Positions 53,805 through 62,612 of a DNA stretch of 64,000 bases are shown here, piece after piece. Position 1 is the stretch's first letter. Every line of letters starts with the position of its first letter. The DNA is taken from assembly GCF_034670185.1 (NCBI RefSeq), contig NZ_JAXMNY010000004.1:1-64000 (forward strand). The letters are read 5' to 3'. This DNA is from Nisaea sp. Its GTDB lineage: Bacteria; Pseudomonadota; Alphaproteobacteria; Thalassobaculales; Thalassobaculaceae. Made by a program: the position numbers and the translations under genes. The notes under the pieces are model-generated. The model saw only the letters and a list, made by a program, of their open reading frames with translations. It did not search any database and had not been told where the DNA came from.

Positions 53805-54230
53805 TCATGAACTAGATGTCTGTTCGAGAAATTCCAGAGCCTTAATCATTGCCTCGTCTTCATTTTCCACTTCCTGCCACGGCACCCCGATTGCATCGAG
53901 AACGCGCGTGACCTGGGCCAGCACCAGCGTCTTGAATTCGGCCTCACTATCGAAGAAAAACGAGACACCGACCAAGCCACGAGCGACACGGCCGACGGCA
54001 CTGGTGATCCACGCATCCTCAGCTTCGGGCGTCATCACCATGCCGCCATTGAAGTTGCAGATCATGGCGTAAGGGCCGCCTTTGAAGCCTTCCACGATTT
54101 CGTTCGCGCGGTGATTGTGGAGACGCAACATCTCAAGATTGACGAAACCTGACGCGGCAATACGGATTACCCTGTCCTGCTCCGGATCCAGCCAGATTTC
54201 GTAATTCCCATGAGGGGCATAATCGGGCAC
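53805..54230 (-). CDS. small STAS/SpoIIAA-like protein, paralogue 3
   Basis: 141 residues; YAPHGNYEIWLDPEQDRVIRIAASGFVNLEM, AMICNFNGGMVMTPEAEDAWITSAVGRVARGL, VLAQVTRVLDAIGVPWQEVE and a final acidic helix. Clearly the same family as the genes at 50253 and 53290 but diverged over most positions. It lies five bases after the DUF4170 gene in the same direction, so the two may be co-transcribed. Confidence 0.7.
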   Translation of the reverse strand: MPDYAPHGNYEIWLDPEQDRVIRIAASGFVNLEMLRLHNHRANEIVEGFKGGPYAMICNFNGGMVMTPEAEDAWITSAVGRVARGLVGVSFFFDSEAEFKTLVLAQVTRVLDAIGVPWQEVENEDEAMIKALEFLEQTSSS

Positions 54231-54235
54231 GTGCG

Positions 54236-54610
54236 TTACCCGCTGACTTTTTCGATCCGATAGCGGGTATGGGCGTCATCGACGCTTTCCCAAGCCCGCT
54301 TCTGCCATTCGGCCTTGGCTTCCTCGTAGGATGTGAAAGGCCCGACCCGGTTCTCGGGAGAGCCATCCACCGTCTCGCTGAAATCCGTCGACTTGTAGGT
54401 TCCGCCGACAACCCAGAACTGCTCCGAGCCATCGTCCCAGATCCGGTAGCGGGTGTGGGCGTCGTCCACATGCTCCCAGGCCAGCTTTCCCCAAACGGAT
54501 TTCGCCGTTTCATAGTCCGGGAAAGGACCGATCTTGGTCTCCGCGTCACCGCCCTTGATATGCGTGAAGGAGGTGTCCGTGTATTCGCCGCCAATTACCC
54601 AAAAGGCCAT
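54236..54610 (-). CDS. tandem DUF4170 protein
   Basis: 124 residues with two successive DUF4170-like units. Unit 1: FWVIGGEYTDTSF, IGPFPDYETAKSVWGKLAWEHVDDAHTRYRI. Unit 2: FWVVGGTYKSTDF, VGPFTSYEEAKAEWQKRAWESVDDAHTRYRI. Most DUF4170 proteins contain a single unit of about 70-80 residues. Start ATG 54610 with GGAG upstream. Function unknown. Upstream is the divergent ubiD gene. Confidence 0.8.
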   Translation of the reverse strand: MAFWVIGGEYTDTSFTHIKGGDAETKIGPFPDYETAKSVWGKLAWEHVDDAHTRYRIWDDGSEQFWVVGGTYKSTDFSETVDGSPENRVGPFTSYEEAKAEWQKRAWESVDDAHTRYRIEKVSG

Positions 54611-54798
54611 GACAAAACTCCGTGCCATATTTGTGAATACGGTATACCGCGACGGGCGGGCGCTATCAATCGCAGCGCACCATACCCTTCGACGCTCGCC
54701 CACTGGGCACCCCGGCGTTCGCCGCTGGTCCCGGCCCCGCCACCCGGTTATATCTGACCGCGCGTCTGCTGGACGCACAGAACCGACGGAGTGCATTC

Positions 54799-56310
54799 AT
54801 GCCCTTTTCTTCCCTGCGCGACTTCATGGCCCAGCTTGAGAGCAAGGGACGACTGGTCCGGGTCAGCGAGCCGATCTCGCCCGTCCTGGAAATGACGGAG
54901 ATCCAGACCCGCCTGCTGGCTGAGGGTGGTCCGGCGGTGCTGTTCGAGAATGTCATCGGACCGGACGGGAAAAAGTACGACATGCCCGCGCTGGCCAATC
55001 TGTTTGGCACGGTGGAGCGGGTCGCCTGGGGTATGGACCGGGAGCCGGAACAGTTGCGTGAGGTCGGCGAGACACTCGCCTTCCTGCGCCAGCCGGAACC
55101 GCCGGGTGGCTGGCGCGAGGCGTTGGACATGCTGCCGTTGCTGAAGACAGTGATGGCAATGAAGCCGCGCACGGTCGGTTACGGCCCCTGCCAGGACGTG
55201 ATCATGCAGGGCGACGACATCGATCTGTCCCGCCTGCCGATCCAGAGCTGCTGGCCGGGCGAGCCGGCGCCACTCATCACCTGGCCTCTGGTGGTGACGA
55301 AAGGCCCAGGCAAGCGCAAGGAAGACGATTTTAATCTCGGCATCTACCGCATGCAGGTGCTGGGCAAGGACAAGACCCTGATGCGCTGGCTGAAGCATCG
55401 TGGCGGCGCGCAGCATTACCAGCGCTGGAAGAACGAAAAGCCGGAGCCGCTGCCCGCCGCTGTGGTCATCGGGGCCGATCCGGGTACCATCCTCGCCGCC
55501 GTGACGCCGGTGCCGGATACGCTCAGCGAATACCAATTCGCCGGCCTGCTGCGCGGCAAGAAAGTCGACTTGGTCGACTGCAAGACGGTGCCGCTGAAGG
55601 TTCCGGCCGAGGCCGAGATCGTCATCGAGGGTTACGTCTCGCTCGAGGAGTATGGCGACGAGGGTCCCTATGGCGATCACACCGGTTATTATAATTCGGT
55701 CGAGAAGTTCCCGGTCTTCAACGTCTCCGCCATCACCATGCGGCGGGACGCGATTTACCTGACCACCTTCACCGGCCGACCGCCGGATGAGCCGTCGGTG
55801 CTGGGAGAGGGTCTGAACGAGGTCTTCATTCCGCTGATCCAGCAGCAGTTCCCCGAGATCGTGGATTTCTGGCTGCCGCCGGAGGGCTGCTCCTACCGGA
55901 TCGCGGTCATCTCGATGAAGAAAGCTTATCCGGGCCATGCCAAGCGGGTCATGATGGGTGCCTGGTCCTATCTCCGGCAGTTCATGTACACGAAATGGCT
56001 GATCATCGTGGATGACGACATCAATGCCCGTGACTGGAAGGATGTCATGTGGGCGATCTCGACCCGCATGGACCCGGTCCGGGACGTGACGATGATCGAG
56101 AACACGCCGATCGACTATCTCGACTTCGCCAGCCCGGAATCCGGTCTCGGCGGCAAGATCGGCCTCGACGCCACGAACAAATGGCCGCCCGAGACAAAGC
56201 GCGAATGGGGCCATGAAATCCGGATGGACCAGGAGGTCATCGATCTCGTCGACCGGAAATGGTCTTCCCTCGGACTCCCCGGCAGCGGCAAGGCGATCTG
56301 GAGAAAATGA
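54799..56310 (+). CDS. ubiD: UbiD family prenylated-FMN decarboxylase
   Basis: 503 residues. Matches 3-polyprenyl-4-hydroxybenzoate decarboxylases of ubiquinone synthesis: FRDFMAQLE-like start, NLGIYRMQVLGKDKTLMRW, the E-R-E/metal region YGDEGPYGDHTGYYN, and INARDWKDVMWAISTRMDP. It needs prenyl-FMN made by UbiX, which is not adjacent. Other UbiD-family aromatic decarboxylases cannot be fully excluded, though similarity along the full length favours UbiD. Confidence 0.9.
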   Translation: MPFSSLRDFMAQLESKGRLVRVSEPISPVLEMTEIQTRLLAEGGPAVLFENVIGPDGKKYDMPALANLFGTVERVAWGMDREPEQLREVGETLAFLRQPEPPGGWREALDMLPLLKTVMAMKPRTVGYGPCQDVIMQGDDIDLSRLPIQSCWPGEPAPLITWPLVVTKGPGKRKEDDFNLGIYRMQVLGKDKTLMRWLKHRGGAQHYQRWKNEKPEPLPAAVVIGADPGTILAAVTPVPDTLSEYQFAGLLRGKKVDLVDCKTVPLKVPAEAEIVIEGYVSLEEYGDEGPYGDHTGYYNSVEKFPVFNVSAITMRRDAIYLTTFTGRPPDEPSVLGEGLNEVFIPLIQQQFPEIVDFWLPPEGCSYRIAVISMKKAYPGHAKRVMMGAWSYLRQFMYTKWLIIVDDDINARDWKDVMWAISTRMDPVRDVTMIENTPIDYLDFASPESGLGGKIGLDATNKWPPETKREWGHEIRMDQEVIDLVDRKWSSLGLPGSGKAIWRK

Positions 56311-56387
56311 TCACCATCTCCCTAAAAACTGAAGACAATTACGAAATATTTACTATTAGAATCTGATTCTAACTATAAATATTTGTA

Positions 56388-57746
56388 TCAACCGTAAACT
56401 ACATCGATAAAATAATCAGTTACTTCCTTTATTAGATTAGGGTCGATATGACGGCTATCTCGAAAATTGATTGTGGGATAACTGACATGAGGACCCGATC
56501 CACGGAACATTTCATAAGATGGCCAATAAAATGCATCACTTGATTTTATAGACGATAAAGCCTTTTCAACAGAACATCTCAAAACTGCCTTTGACCGGGA
56601 GTCAGCAACCATACATTTTTCACTTGAGAAAGTTGCAGCCATAGGTATTGGAGATACCGTAAAAACAATCTTTATTTTGTGGTTTAGTTTTTTCAAATCG
56701 TCAAAAGTCTTTTCTATATTCAATACATTTTCCTCAACACTCGATTGCCGAAAAATGTATCTCTTTTTGTCATATAACTCAGCGGGAACACCACCCCACA
56801 ATACACTCTGAGTTTTCTTGTCTTCCCAAATTTCACTTAACCCGTAGGTAATTATGACGCATTCTGCCGTCTTTAGGAAATTATAAGCCTTTGATGCCTT
56901 TTCTGTATCGATTACCTGAATTCCACCACCTAGAAATCCAGTATCTAACTCATTATTTTTTTCATGATCATTCTTCAAAAGAAAATTAATATATTCAGAT
57001 ACCGCAAAACTAGTGTTCATACCTTCTGGAATCTCAATGTTCTCTGCCGTCACCTCTTTCTCTATGAGAGCTTTTCTTATATTCTGGGCAAAGCAAGACC
57101 CAAAAGTAATTATATTACCACCAATTTCCAAACGAAGTTTGAATTTACCCGGATCTATAAAATGTCTCCTAATAAACTCTCTAAATATAATGCTTGAATC
57201 TATTTTTCTTGGAAAAATATCCATTTCTTTTGCAAAGAATTTAATTCTAGACATCGAGTCAATATCTAAATTTCCTTCAGAATGAATGGTATCAATATTA
57301 TTCCTTAATCCGTTTTGATATTTTGAAGAGATGTCATGATTAAAAATTGTATCAATTTGATTTTTGTATTCATTTATTCTCACGAAAAAAGGATTCTCTT
57401 CGTCATAAACTTTTCTGTCGAATTTGACTGTTTTCAAAAATTTTTCAAATTTCTCCAACAATATATACGCTCGGCGAAATCTCTTATGTTTTCTATGGAC
57501 ATTTACCAGGAAAAATACTGACCCCATGTCATTATTATTTTTACACATATCGAATAACTCTTCTTCATTCTTTTCAGAAAAATCATTCTCAAATTCAGAA
57601 ATTTTACTAATAAAATCTATTCGTTCATTATCAAAAATTTTTTTCGCCATAAAATCAAATAAATCAATAGATCTTTCGTCTCCAAAGACTGTTATTATGT
57701 GCTTTAGGTCCAAAATATCTTTATATGAATACTCTTGATTTTTCAA
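56388..57746 (-). CDS. GSCFA-domain (SGNH-like) protein, AT-rich
   Basis: 452 residues. The first 210 are helical and charged with no recognised domain. The rest shows the GSCFA family: ITFGSCFAQNIR (catalytic-Ser block), ECVIITYGLSEIW, FTVSPIPMAATF, and the terminal DSRHIDP with the Asp-x-x-His of SGNH hydrolases. GSCFA proteins are often in polysaccharide loci and may act on glycan acyl groups. Base composition is strikingly AT-rich (by eye near one third GC) with many AAA/ATA/TTT codons, unlike every neighbour, pointing to recent transfer. Confidence 0.83.
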   Translation of the reverse strand: MKNQEYSYKDILDLKHIITVFGDERSIDLFDFMAKKIFDNERIDFISKISEFENDFSEKNEEELFDMCKNNNDMGSVFFLVNVHRKHKRFRRAYILLEKFEKFLKTVKFDRKVYDEENPFFVRINEYKNQIDTIFNHDISSKYQNGLRNNIDTIHSEGNLDIDSMSRIKFFAKEMDIFPRKIDSSIIFREFIRRHFIDPGKFKLRLEIGGNIITFGSCFAQNIRKALIEKEVTAENIEIPEGMNTSFAVSEYINFLLKNDHEKNNELDTGFLGGGIQVIDTEKASKAYNFLKTAECVIITYGLSEIWEDKKTQSVLWGGVPAELYDKKRYIFRQSSVEENVLNIEKTFDDLKKLNHKIKIVFTVSPIPMAATFSSEKCMVADSRSKAVLRCSVEKALSSIKSSDAFYWPSYEMFRGSGPHVSYPTINFRDSRHIDPNLIKEVTDYFIDVVYG

Positions 57747-57924
57747 TTTAATCTCCCCCGAAACTCCATTCCATTATAATCTCAACATGAGATTGAAAAT
57801 AGAACTAAAAACCTCATTCCCAAAATAAACCCTTGAATCTATCATTTTTCCTCGACACACAGACTATTTTACTCTTCCAATTGACGTTGTAAACTTAAGC
57901 TACGCACTGAATTTCTACAGTAAC

Positions 57925-58479
57925 CTATTTCGCCGGATAGTCTCGCTTGATTCGATCGAGATCCCGTGCCGCAACCACGGCGTCGATTTCAAGCATCGCG
58001 TCGAGGAAGCCTTCCCGGCAGGCCGCGATATGGGTGCGTTGATGGCCTTCCTCGGCCTGCTCGACCCAGCAATCGAACTGGGCCTGCGCGCGAGCCGTGG
58101 CGTGCGGTGCCAGGATTCTGGAATCGCGGTCAAACGCCCTGAGCAATCGCTCCCGCGCGGATCGGAGGGCCGGTAATAAAGGTTCGGCGAGCTTCCAGTC
58201 CTCCAGACGTTCTGGCGAAACCGTCTCACCCCGGACGGAAGCCAGCGTCTTGTCGGCAAAGCGCTCGGCATCGATCCAGTCCGCCATGGCGTCGGCCTCG
58301 TAAAGCGCGAGGCGCCGATATTCTCTCGCGAGGTTCTGCGCGAATCCCTCGCCCTCGTCGGCCTGCCCGCGGACTGCGGCCACTCCGTCATAGAATTGGA
58401 ACACCTCCGCCCGCGCGGTTTCGGCGGTCAGGGGCGTCAGGAAGGCAATCAACGCAAGAGCGGCCATGGATCGTCGCAT
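57925..58479 (-). CDS. exported helical protein resembling OmpA-linked N-terminal regions
   Basis: 184 residues with a Sec signal peptide ending ARA. The mature part is helical: REYRRLALYEADAMADWIDAERFADKTLAS, ARERLLRAFDRDSRILAPHATARAQAQFDCWVEQAEEGHQRTHIAACREGFLDAM. From memory, this pattern (FDCW..Q.EE....HI..CR..F) occurs ahead of OmpA-type peptidoglycan-binding domains in Rhodospirillales, but here no such domain follows. A periplasmic envelope role is inferred. Confidence 0.68.
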   Translation of the reverse strand: MRRSMAALALIAFLTPLTAETARAEVFQFYDGVAAVRGQADEGEGFAQNLAREYRRLALYEADAMADWIDAERFADKTLASVRGETVSPERLEDWKLAEPLLPALRSARERLLRAFDRDSRILAPHATARAQAQFDCWVEQAEEGHQRTHIAACREGFLDAMLEIDAVVAARDLDRIKRDYPAK

Positions 58480-58667
58480 CGGTTTCTCCTTTCAAGGATG
58501 TCGAGTTACCCCCATCCTGCGCACGGGCTTTTGGCGGAAAGAGGGTCGAGTTCGCCACATTCGACCTCATTTCACGACCGATCCGCCGGTTGCACGCGTG
58601 GGCGATCCGCCCTATGTCATGAGCCAGTTCTCAGACAGACCAGAGCTCAGACAGAGACGGGAAACAC

Positions 58668-60014
58668 ATGCCAGATACCGCCGGACTTGAACTGCTCGAC
58701 AGCCTGATCGGAAAGGCGCTGAAGGCCGGCGCCGAGACGGCGGACGCCATTTATCTTACCGGGCGCTCGCTTTCCGTCTCCCAGCGTTTGGGCAAACCGG
58801 AAGCGGTCGAACGCGCCGAAGGCAACGATATAGGTCTGCGCGTTCTGGTCGGGAAACAGCAGGCTTCGGTCTCCGGCTCCGATACAAGGCCCGACGCTCT
58901 CAACGAACTTGTCGAGCGGGCGGTGGCCATGGCCAAGGTTGCGCCGGAAGATCCTTTTGCCGGGATTGCCGACGCCAGCCAGATCGCCGGCACCAACCCC
59001 GAGATCGAAATGTTCGATCCGTATGAGCCATCTGCCGAAGGCCTTACAAATCTGGCGGCCGCCGCCGAAGAAGCCGGTCTCGCGGTCAAGGGTATCACCA
59101 ATTCGGAAGGCGGGGACGCCGGCTGGAGCACCACCGAAGTTGCCTTTGCGGCAAGCAACGGATTTTCCGGTCAATACCAGCGCTCCAGCTTCTCTGTCTC
59201 CGCCGTCATGCTCGCAGGCGAAGGTCAGGGGATGGAGCGGGATTACGATTATACCGCCAAGGTCTTTTTCGCGGATCTCGAGGATGCCGCCGAGATCGGT
59301 CGCCGGGCAGGCGAACGGACGATCCGCCGTCTGAACCCGCAGCGCCCGTCGTCGCAGCGTGTTCCGGTGATCTTCGACCCGCGGGTCAGCCGCTCGCTGC
59401 TCGGACACCTCTCCTCCGCCATCAACGGCGTGTCGATCGCGCGGGGTACTAGTTTCCTGAAAGACAAGATGGGCGAGCAGATCTTCGCCGATAGCATCCG
59501 CATCGTCGATGACCCGTTGCGCGACAGGGGCTTCCGCTCCCGCCCGTTCGACGCCGAGGGTCTGCCGACCGAAAAGCAGATGATCGTCGAAGATGGCCGT
59601 CTCGCCTCTTGGATCCTCGACCTGTCGACGGCGCGGCAGCTCGGTCTCGAGAGCAATGGGCACGCCTCGCGCGGCGTCGGTGGGCCGCCGAGCCCGTCCG
59701 CTACGAACCTTTATCTGGAACCCGGCGAGATGAGCCCCGAGGACCTGATCAAGTCGGTTGGCACCGGCCTCTACATCACCGACATGATGGGCTCCAGCGT
59801 CAGCACCGTGACCGGAGATTACAGCCGGGGCGCAGGCGGCTTCTGGATCGAGAACGGCGAGCTGGCCTATCCGGTATCCGAAATCACCGTTGCAGGGCAC
59901 CTCACGGAAATCTTCCGGAACATGACGCCAGCAAACGATCTTACATTCAAATACGGCACCGACGCGCCGACCATTCGCGTCGATGGCCTGACCCTTGCCG
60001 GATCGAACGCATAG
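58668..60014 (+). CDS. pmbA: TldD/PmbA family metalloprotease, PmbA-like
   Basis: 448 residues. PmbA/TldE is the partner of TldD in the cytosolic complex that degrades small peptides (CcdA antitoxin, microcin precursor processing). The N-terminal domain ends in the FAASNGFSGQYQRSSFSVSAVML region; the C-terminal half carries VPVIFDPRVSRSLLGHL and VTGDYSRGAGGFWIENGELAYPVSEIT. TldD's zinc HExxxH is absent, as expected for PmbA. tldD is not in the window. Confidence 0.92.
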   Translation: MPDTAGLELLDSLIGKALKAGAETADAIYLTGRSLSVSQRLGKPEAVERAEGNDIGLRVLVGKQQASVSGSDTRPDALNELVERAVAMAKVAPEDPFAGIADASQIAGTNPEIEMFDPYEPSAEGLTNLAAAAEEAGLAVKGITNSEGGDAGWSTTEVAFAASNGFSGQYQRSSFSVSAVMLAGEGQGMERDYDYTAKVFFADLEDAAEIGRRAGERTIRRLNPQRPSSQRVPVIFDPRVSRSLLGHLSSAINGVSIARGTSFLKDKMGEQIFADSIRIVDDPLRDRGFRSRPFDAEGLPTEKQMIVEDGRLASWILDLSTARQLGLESNGHASRGVGGPPSPSATNLYLEPGEMSPEDLIKSVGTGLYITDMMGSSVSTVTGDYSRGAGGFWIENGELAYPVSEITVAGHLTEIFRNMTPANDLTFKYGTDAPTIRVDGLTLAGSNA

Positions 60015-60063
60015 GCCTTTCGGTTTCTTTCACTAATTTGTGACTCGAAAACTCTGGCAATTA

Positions 60064-60094
60064 CGATTGGGCCACCCCAGATCAGGCCCAATCG
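60064..60094 (+). promoter_or_regulatory. strong hairpin between pmbA and the YHS gene
   Basis: Perfect 10-bp stem CGATTGGGCC / GGCCCAATCG with an 11-base loop. No T-run follows on plus; on minus CGTAATTGCC follows. It may be a weak terminator or an mRNA element ahead of the YHS gene, which starts 25 bases later. Confidence 0.45.
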
Positions 60095-60118
60095 AGAAAT
60101 TTCCTATGGAGTCCGAAG

Positions 60119-60604
60119 ATGAGCTGCAAACGTAGCTTGCCGCGCCTGTTCCTTGTGCTTGTCGCTGTTGGACTGGCTGCTGCCGTGTCCCGCGACCCGA
60201 CAGACGCGTCCGAAATGAATTTGATCGACCCGACAATCAGCGCACACCGGGGCCTCGCCATCGGCGGATACGATCCGGTTGCCTATTTCACAGACTATGC
60301 CGCCGTCCATGGGGACGAAACGTATGCCGTTGAATTCGACGGTATACGGTTCCTTTTCAAAAACGCCGACAATCGCCACCAGTTCCTGCAGGATCCCAAT
60401 CGCTATATGCCTCAATTCGGCGGCCACAGCACCTTTGCCCTCGCCAAGGGCAAGCTGTATGGCGCGGACCCGACGGTCTTCGACATCATCGACGGCCGCC
60501 TTTATCTCAGCCGCAACGAACGGGTGCAGGAGCTCTGGCACCGGAACCCCGACGGCTATATCCGTCAGGCGGAAGAGAACTGGTCAGAGCTTAGCGGTGG
60601 CTAA
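60119..60604 (+). CDS. exported YHS-domain protein
   Basis: 161 residues with an N-terminal signal-like segment (RLFLVLVAVGLAAAV) and a YHS module: LAIGGYDPVAYFTDYAAVHG, then FDGIRFLFKNADNRHQFLQDPNRYMPQFGGH. YHS domains are metal-binding or redox-associated in some proteins, but this secreted group has no fixed role. TATGGAGTCC precedes the ATG. Expressed probably alone after the hairpin at 60064. Confidence 0.8.
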   Translation: MSCKRSLPRLFLVLVAVGLAAAVSRDPTDASEMNLIDPTISAHRGLAIGGYDPVAYFTDYAAVHGDETYAVEFDGIRFLFKNADNRHQFLQDPNRYMPQFGGHSTFALAKGKLYGADPTVFDIIDGRLYLSRNERVQELWHRNPDGYIRQAEENWSELSGG

Positions 60605-60616
60605 CCTCCGACTCGC

Positions 60617-61615
60617 CTAACAACCTCCTCTGGGCACCACCAGCCTGAGCGGTTGCGATGGCAGGGAAATACTGGCGGGGAGATTGGTCACGATATCCCC
60701 GTCTGCCTGCACAGGGTCGCCGCTATAGGCCCCCTCCTCCGCCCAGATCGAAACGGACCGTGTCTGGATAATCCGGTAGCCGGCCGTCGTCGGCAGACGG
60801 CCCATCATCATGTTCGCCGCATAGCGCACGGCGTTCCAGCGCCCGACGCGCTCGAACAGACAGACATGCAGGATGTCCGCGTCGAGCCTGGCGTCAGGCG
60901 CGCAGATGAATGTCCCACCGTAAAAATGCGCCTTGGCGACCACGACCGAAGCTGCCTTGTAAGTGTGGCCTTTGATCGCCACCCGGTAATGGTGCGGCTT
61001 GTAGGAAGCCAGCTCCGACAGCGTCGTCAACACATAGGCGCCCTTGCCCAGCCGGGCCTTAACACGCGTATTCACGTTTGCCACCACATCCGCATCGAGA
61101 CCGACCCCGGCCATCAACGTGAAACGGTGGCCGTTCACATCGCCTATATGCGCCTCCATGACTGGACCACGCCAGATCGTGTCGGCAATTTCCTCGGCCT
61201 TAACCTTCAGGCCGATCTCGGCGGCCAGCACGTTCGCCGTGCCGAGCGGCAGGATGGCAAGAGGTAACTCCCCACCGCTCATGCCATTCACCACCTCGTT
61301 GATGGTTCCATCCCCGCCAGCGGCCACCACAGCGTCCGGCGCATTTTGTGCCTTCATCAGACTGTGCTGCCTGGCCTGACGGGCAAAGGCTTCGGCATCC
61401 CCCCGCGCCCCGGTCTCCTTAACCGTGACCATGACGCCATGGGATTTCAGCCGCTCGATGAGCGATGAGAAAAGCGCATAACGACGCTGTCCTGCCTTTG
61501 GGTTGTAGATAACCAGCGCATGGTTCCGGCCATCTCCGGCATCGAATTCGAGAGGGTCGCTTCCCTTCACCCGGGTCGAATCGCCAGTGACCTGATCCAA
61601 GTGAAACTCCCGCAC
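60617..61615 (-). CDS. diacylglycerol/lipid kinase family protein (YegS-like)
   Basis: 332 residues. IYNPKAGQRR and VVAAGGDGTINEVVNGM form the nucleotide motif (GGDGT), followed by LAILPLGTANVLAAEIGL and a C-terminal GDPVQADGD. YegS/DgkB-type enzymes phosphorylate diacylglycerol or related lipids at the membrane. It diverges from plcP-agt, which release and glycosylate diacylglycerol, across about 210 bases containing a Pho-box-like site. Confidence 0.88.
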   Translation of the reverse strand: MREFHLDQVTGDSTRVKGSDPLEFDAGDGRNHALVIYNPKAGQRRYALFSSLIERLKSHGVMVTVKETGARGDAEAFARQARQHSLMKAQNAPDAVVAAGGDGTINEVVNGMSGGELPLAILPLGTANVLAAEIGLKVKAEEIADTIWRGPVMEAHIGDVNGHRFTLMAGVGLDADVVANVNTRVKARLGKGAYVLTTLSELASYKPHHYRVAIKGHTYKAASVVVAKAHFYGGTFICAPDARLDADILHVCLFERVGRWNAVRYAANMMMGRLPTTAGYRIIQTRSVSIWAEEGAYSGDPVQADGDIVTNLPASISLPSQPLRLVVPRGGC

Positions 61616-61828
61616 GCGGATTGTTGCTCAGCCTAGCGGATGACAGTTTTATTAAACAGCCTATGCACTCCACAAATATAAATAGATTTTTTGTTACAGA
61701 TTCATGAAGTCATACAAAGTTCATTTTACAAAATATGGTGTGATTCATAATAGAACGCGCAACAGACATTGGACAAAAGCGGTTTTCATTCAAGATCCGG
61801 CAAGTTTTCAAAAACGGGATGACGGCAA
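61616..61828. other. AT-rich divergent promoter region between the lipid kinase and plcP
   Basis: About 210 bases markedly richer in A/T than the genes, containing the Pho-box-like site at 61693-61710. No gene. Confidence 0.6.
61693..61710. promoter_or_regulatory. Pho-box-like site (PhoB)
   Basis: On the minus strand ACTTCAT-GAAT-CTGTAAC matches CTGTCAT-N4-CTGTAAC: 14 of 18 positions against an alphaproteobacterial form with AAAT spacer, with one half-site perfect. It lies about 120 bases before plcP and 80 before the lipid kinase; orientation points to the kinase. Confidence 0.42.
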
Positions 61829-62599
61829 ATGAACAGCCAGAAGGGTACCGACCGCTACCGGGCAATCTGGATTTCCGACATTCATCTCGGGACCAAGGGA
61901 TGTCAGGCCGAGTATCTGCTCGATTTTCTGAAGCATACGGAATCCGACTACCTCTATCTGGTTGGCGATATCATCGATATCTGGCGCATGAAGCGCTCCT
62001 GGTCCTGGAAGCAGAGCCATAACGACGTGCTGCAAAAGCTGCTGCGCAAGGCGCGCAAGGGCACGAAGGTCATGTTCCTGCCGGGCAATCACGACGAGAT
62101 GTTCCGCGGGTTCCTTGGCGAAAATTTCGGCCAGATCGAGGTCCGGGACGAGCATGTCCATGTCACCAAGGATGGTCGCCGCTTCCTGATCCTGCATGGC
62201 GACCAGTACGACGTCGTGGTGAAGTACAACAAGTGGCTCGCGCTGGTCGGCGACGGCGCCTACAACCTCGCCCTCACGCTCAACACCCATTTCAACCAGA
62301 TCCGCCGCTTCCTCGGCTATCCTTACTGGTCGCTCTCCGCCTACCTGAAGAACAAGGCGAAGCGCGCAGTCGAGTTCATCGGCAATTTCGAGCATGCGCT
62401 GGCCGACGAGGCTTCCAAGCGCGGCGTCGACGGCATTATCTGCGGCCACATCCACAAGGCCGAGATGAAGCAGATCGGCGACATCACCTACTGCAACGAC
62501 GGCGACTGGGTAGAAAGCTGCACGGCGCTGGTCGAGCACGCCGACGGCCGTATGGAAATTCTCAACTGGGCCGAGGTGAGGCAACTCACCTTCGCCTGA
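61829..62599 (+). CDS. plcP: PlcP-type metallophosphoesterase (phospholipase C-like; LpxH-related)
   Basis: 256 residues. Two-metal phosphoesterase motifs are complete: ISDIHLGT (N-terminus), LVGDIIDIW, LPGNHDEMF, LHGDQYD and CGHIHKAEM. Sequence style fits both UDP-diacylglucosamine hydrolases and PlcP, the PhoB-controlled phospholipase C that removes phospholipid head groups. The adjacent Agt-like glycosyltransferase 13 bases downstream makes PlcP more likely. lpxH proper would lie among lipid A genes, none of which is here. Confidence 0.82.
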   Translation: MNSQKGTDRYRAIWISDIHLGTKGCQAEYLLDFLKHTESDYLYLVGDIIDIWRMKRSWSWKQSHNDVLQKLLRKARKGTKVMFLPGNHDEMFRGFLGENFGQIEVRDEHVHVTKDGRRFLILHGDQYDVVVKYNKWLALVGDGAYNLALTLNTHFNQIRRFLGYPYWSLSAYLKNKAKRAVEFIGNFEHALADEASKRGVDGIICGHIHKAEMKQIGDITYCNDGDWVESCTALVEHADGRMEILNWAEVRQLTFA

Positions 62600-62612
62600 G
62601 GCGGTAAGCCCA

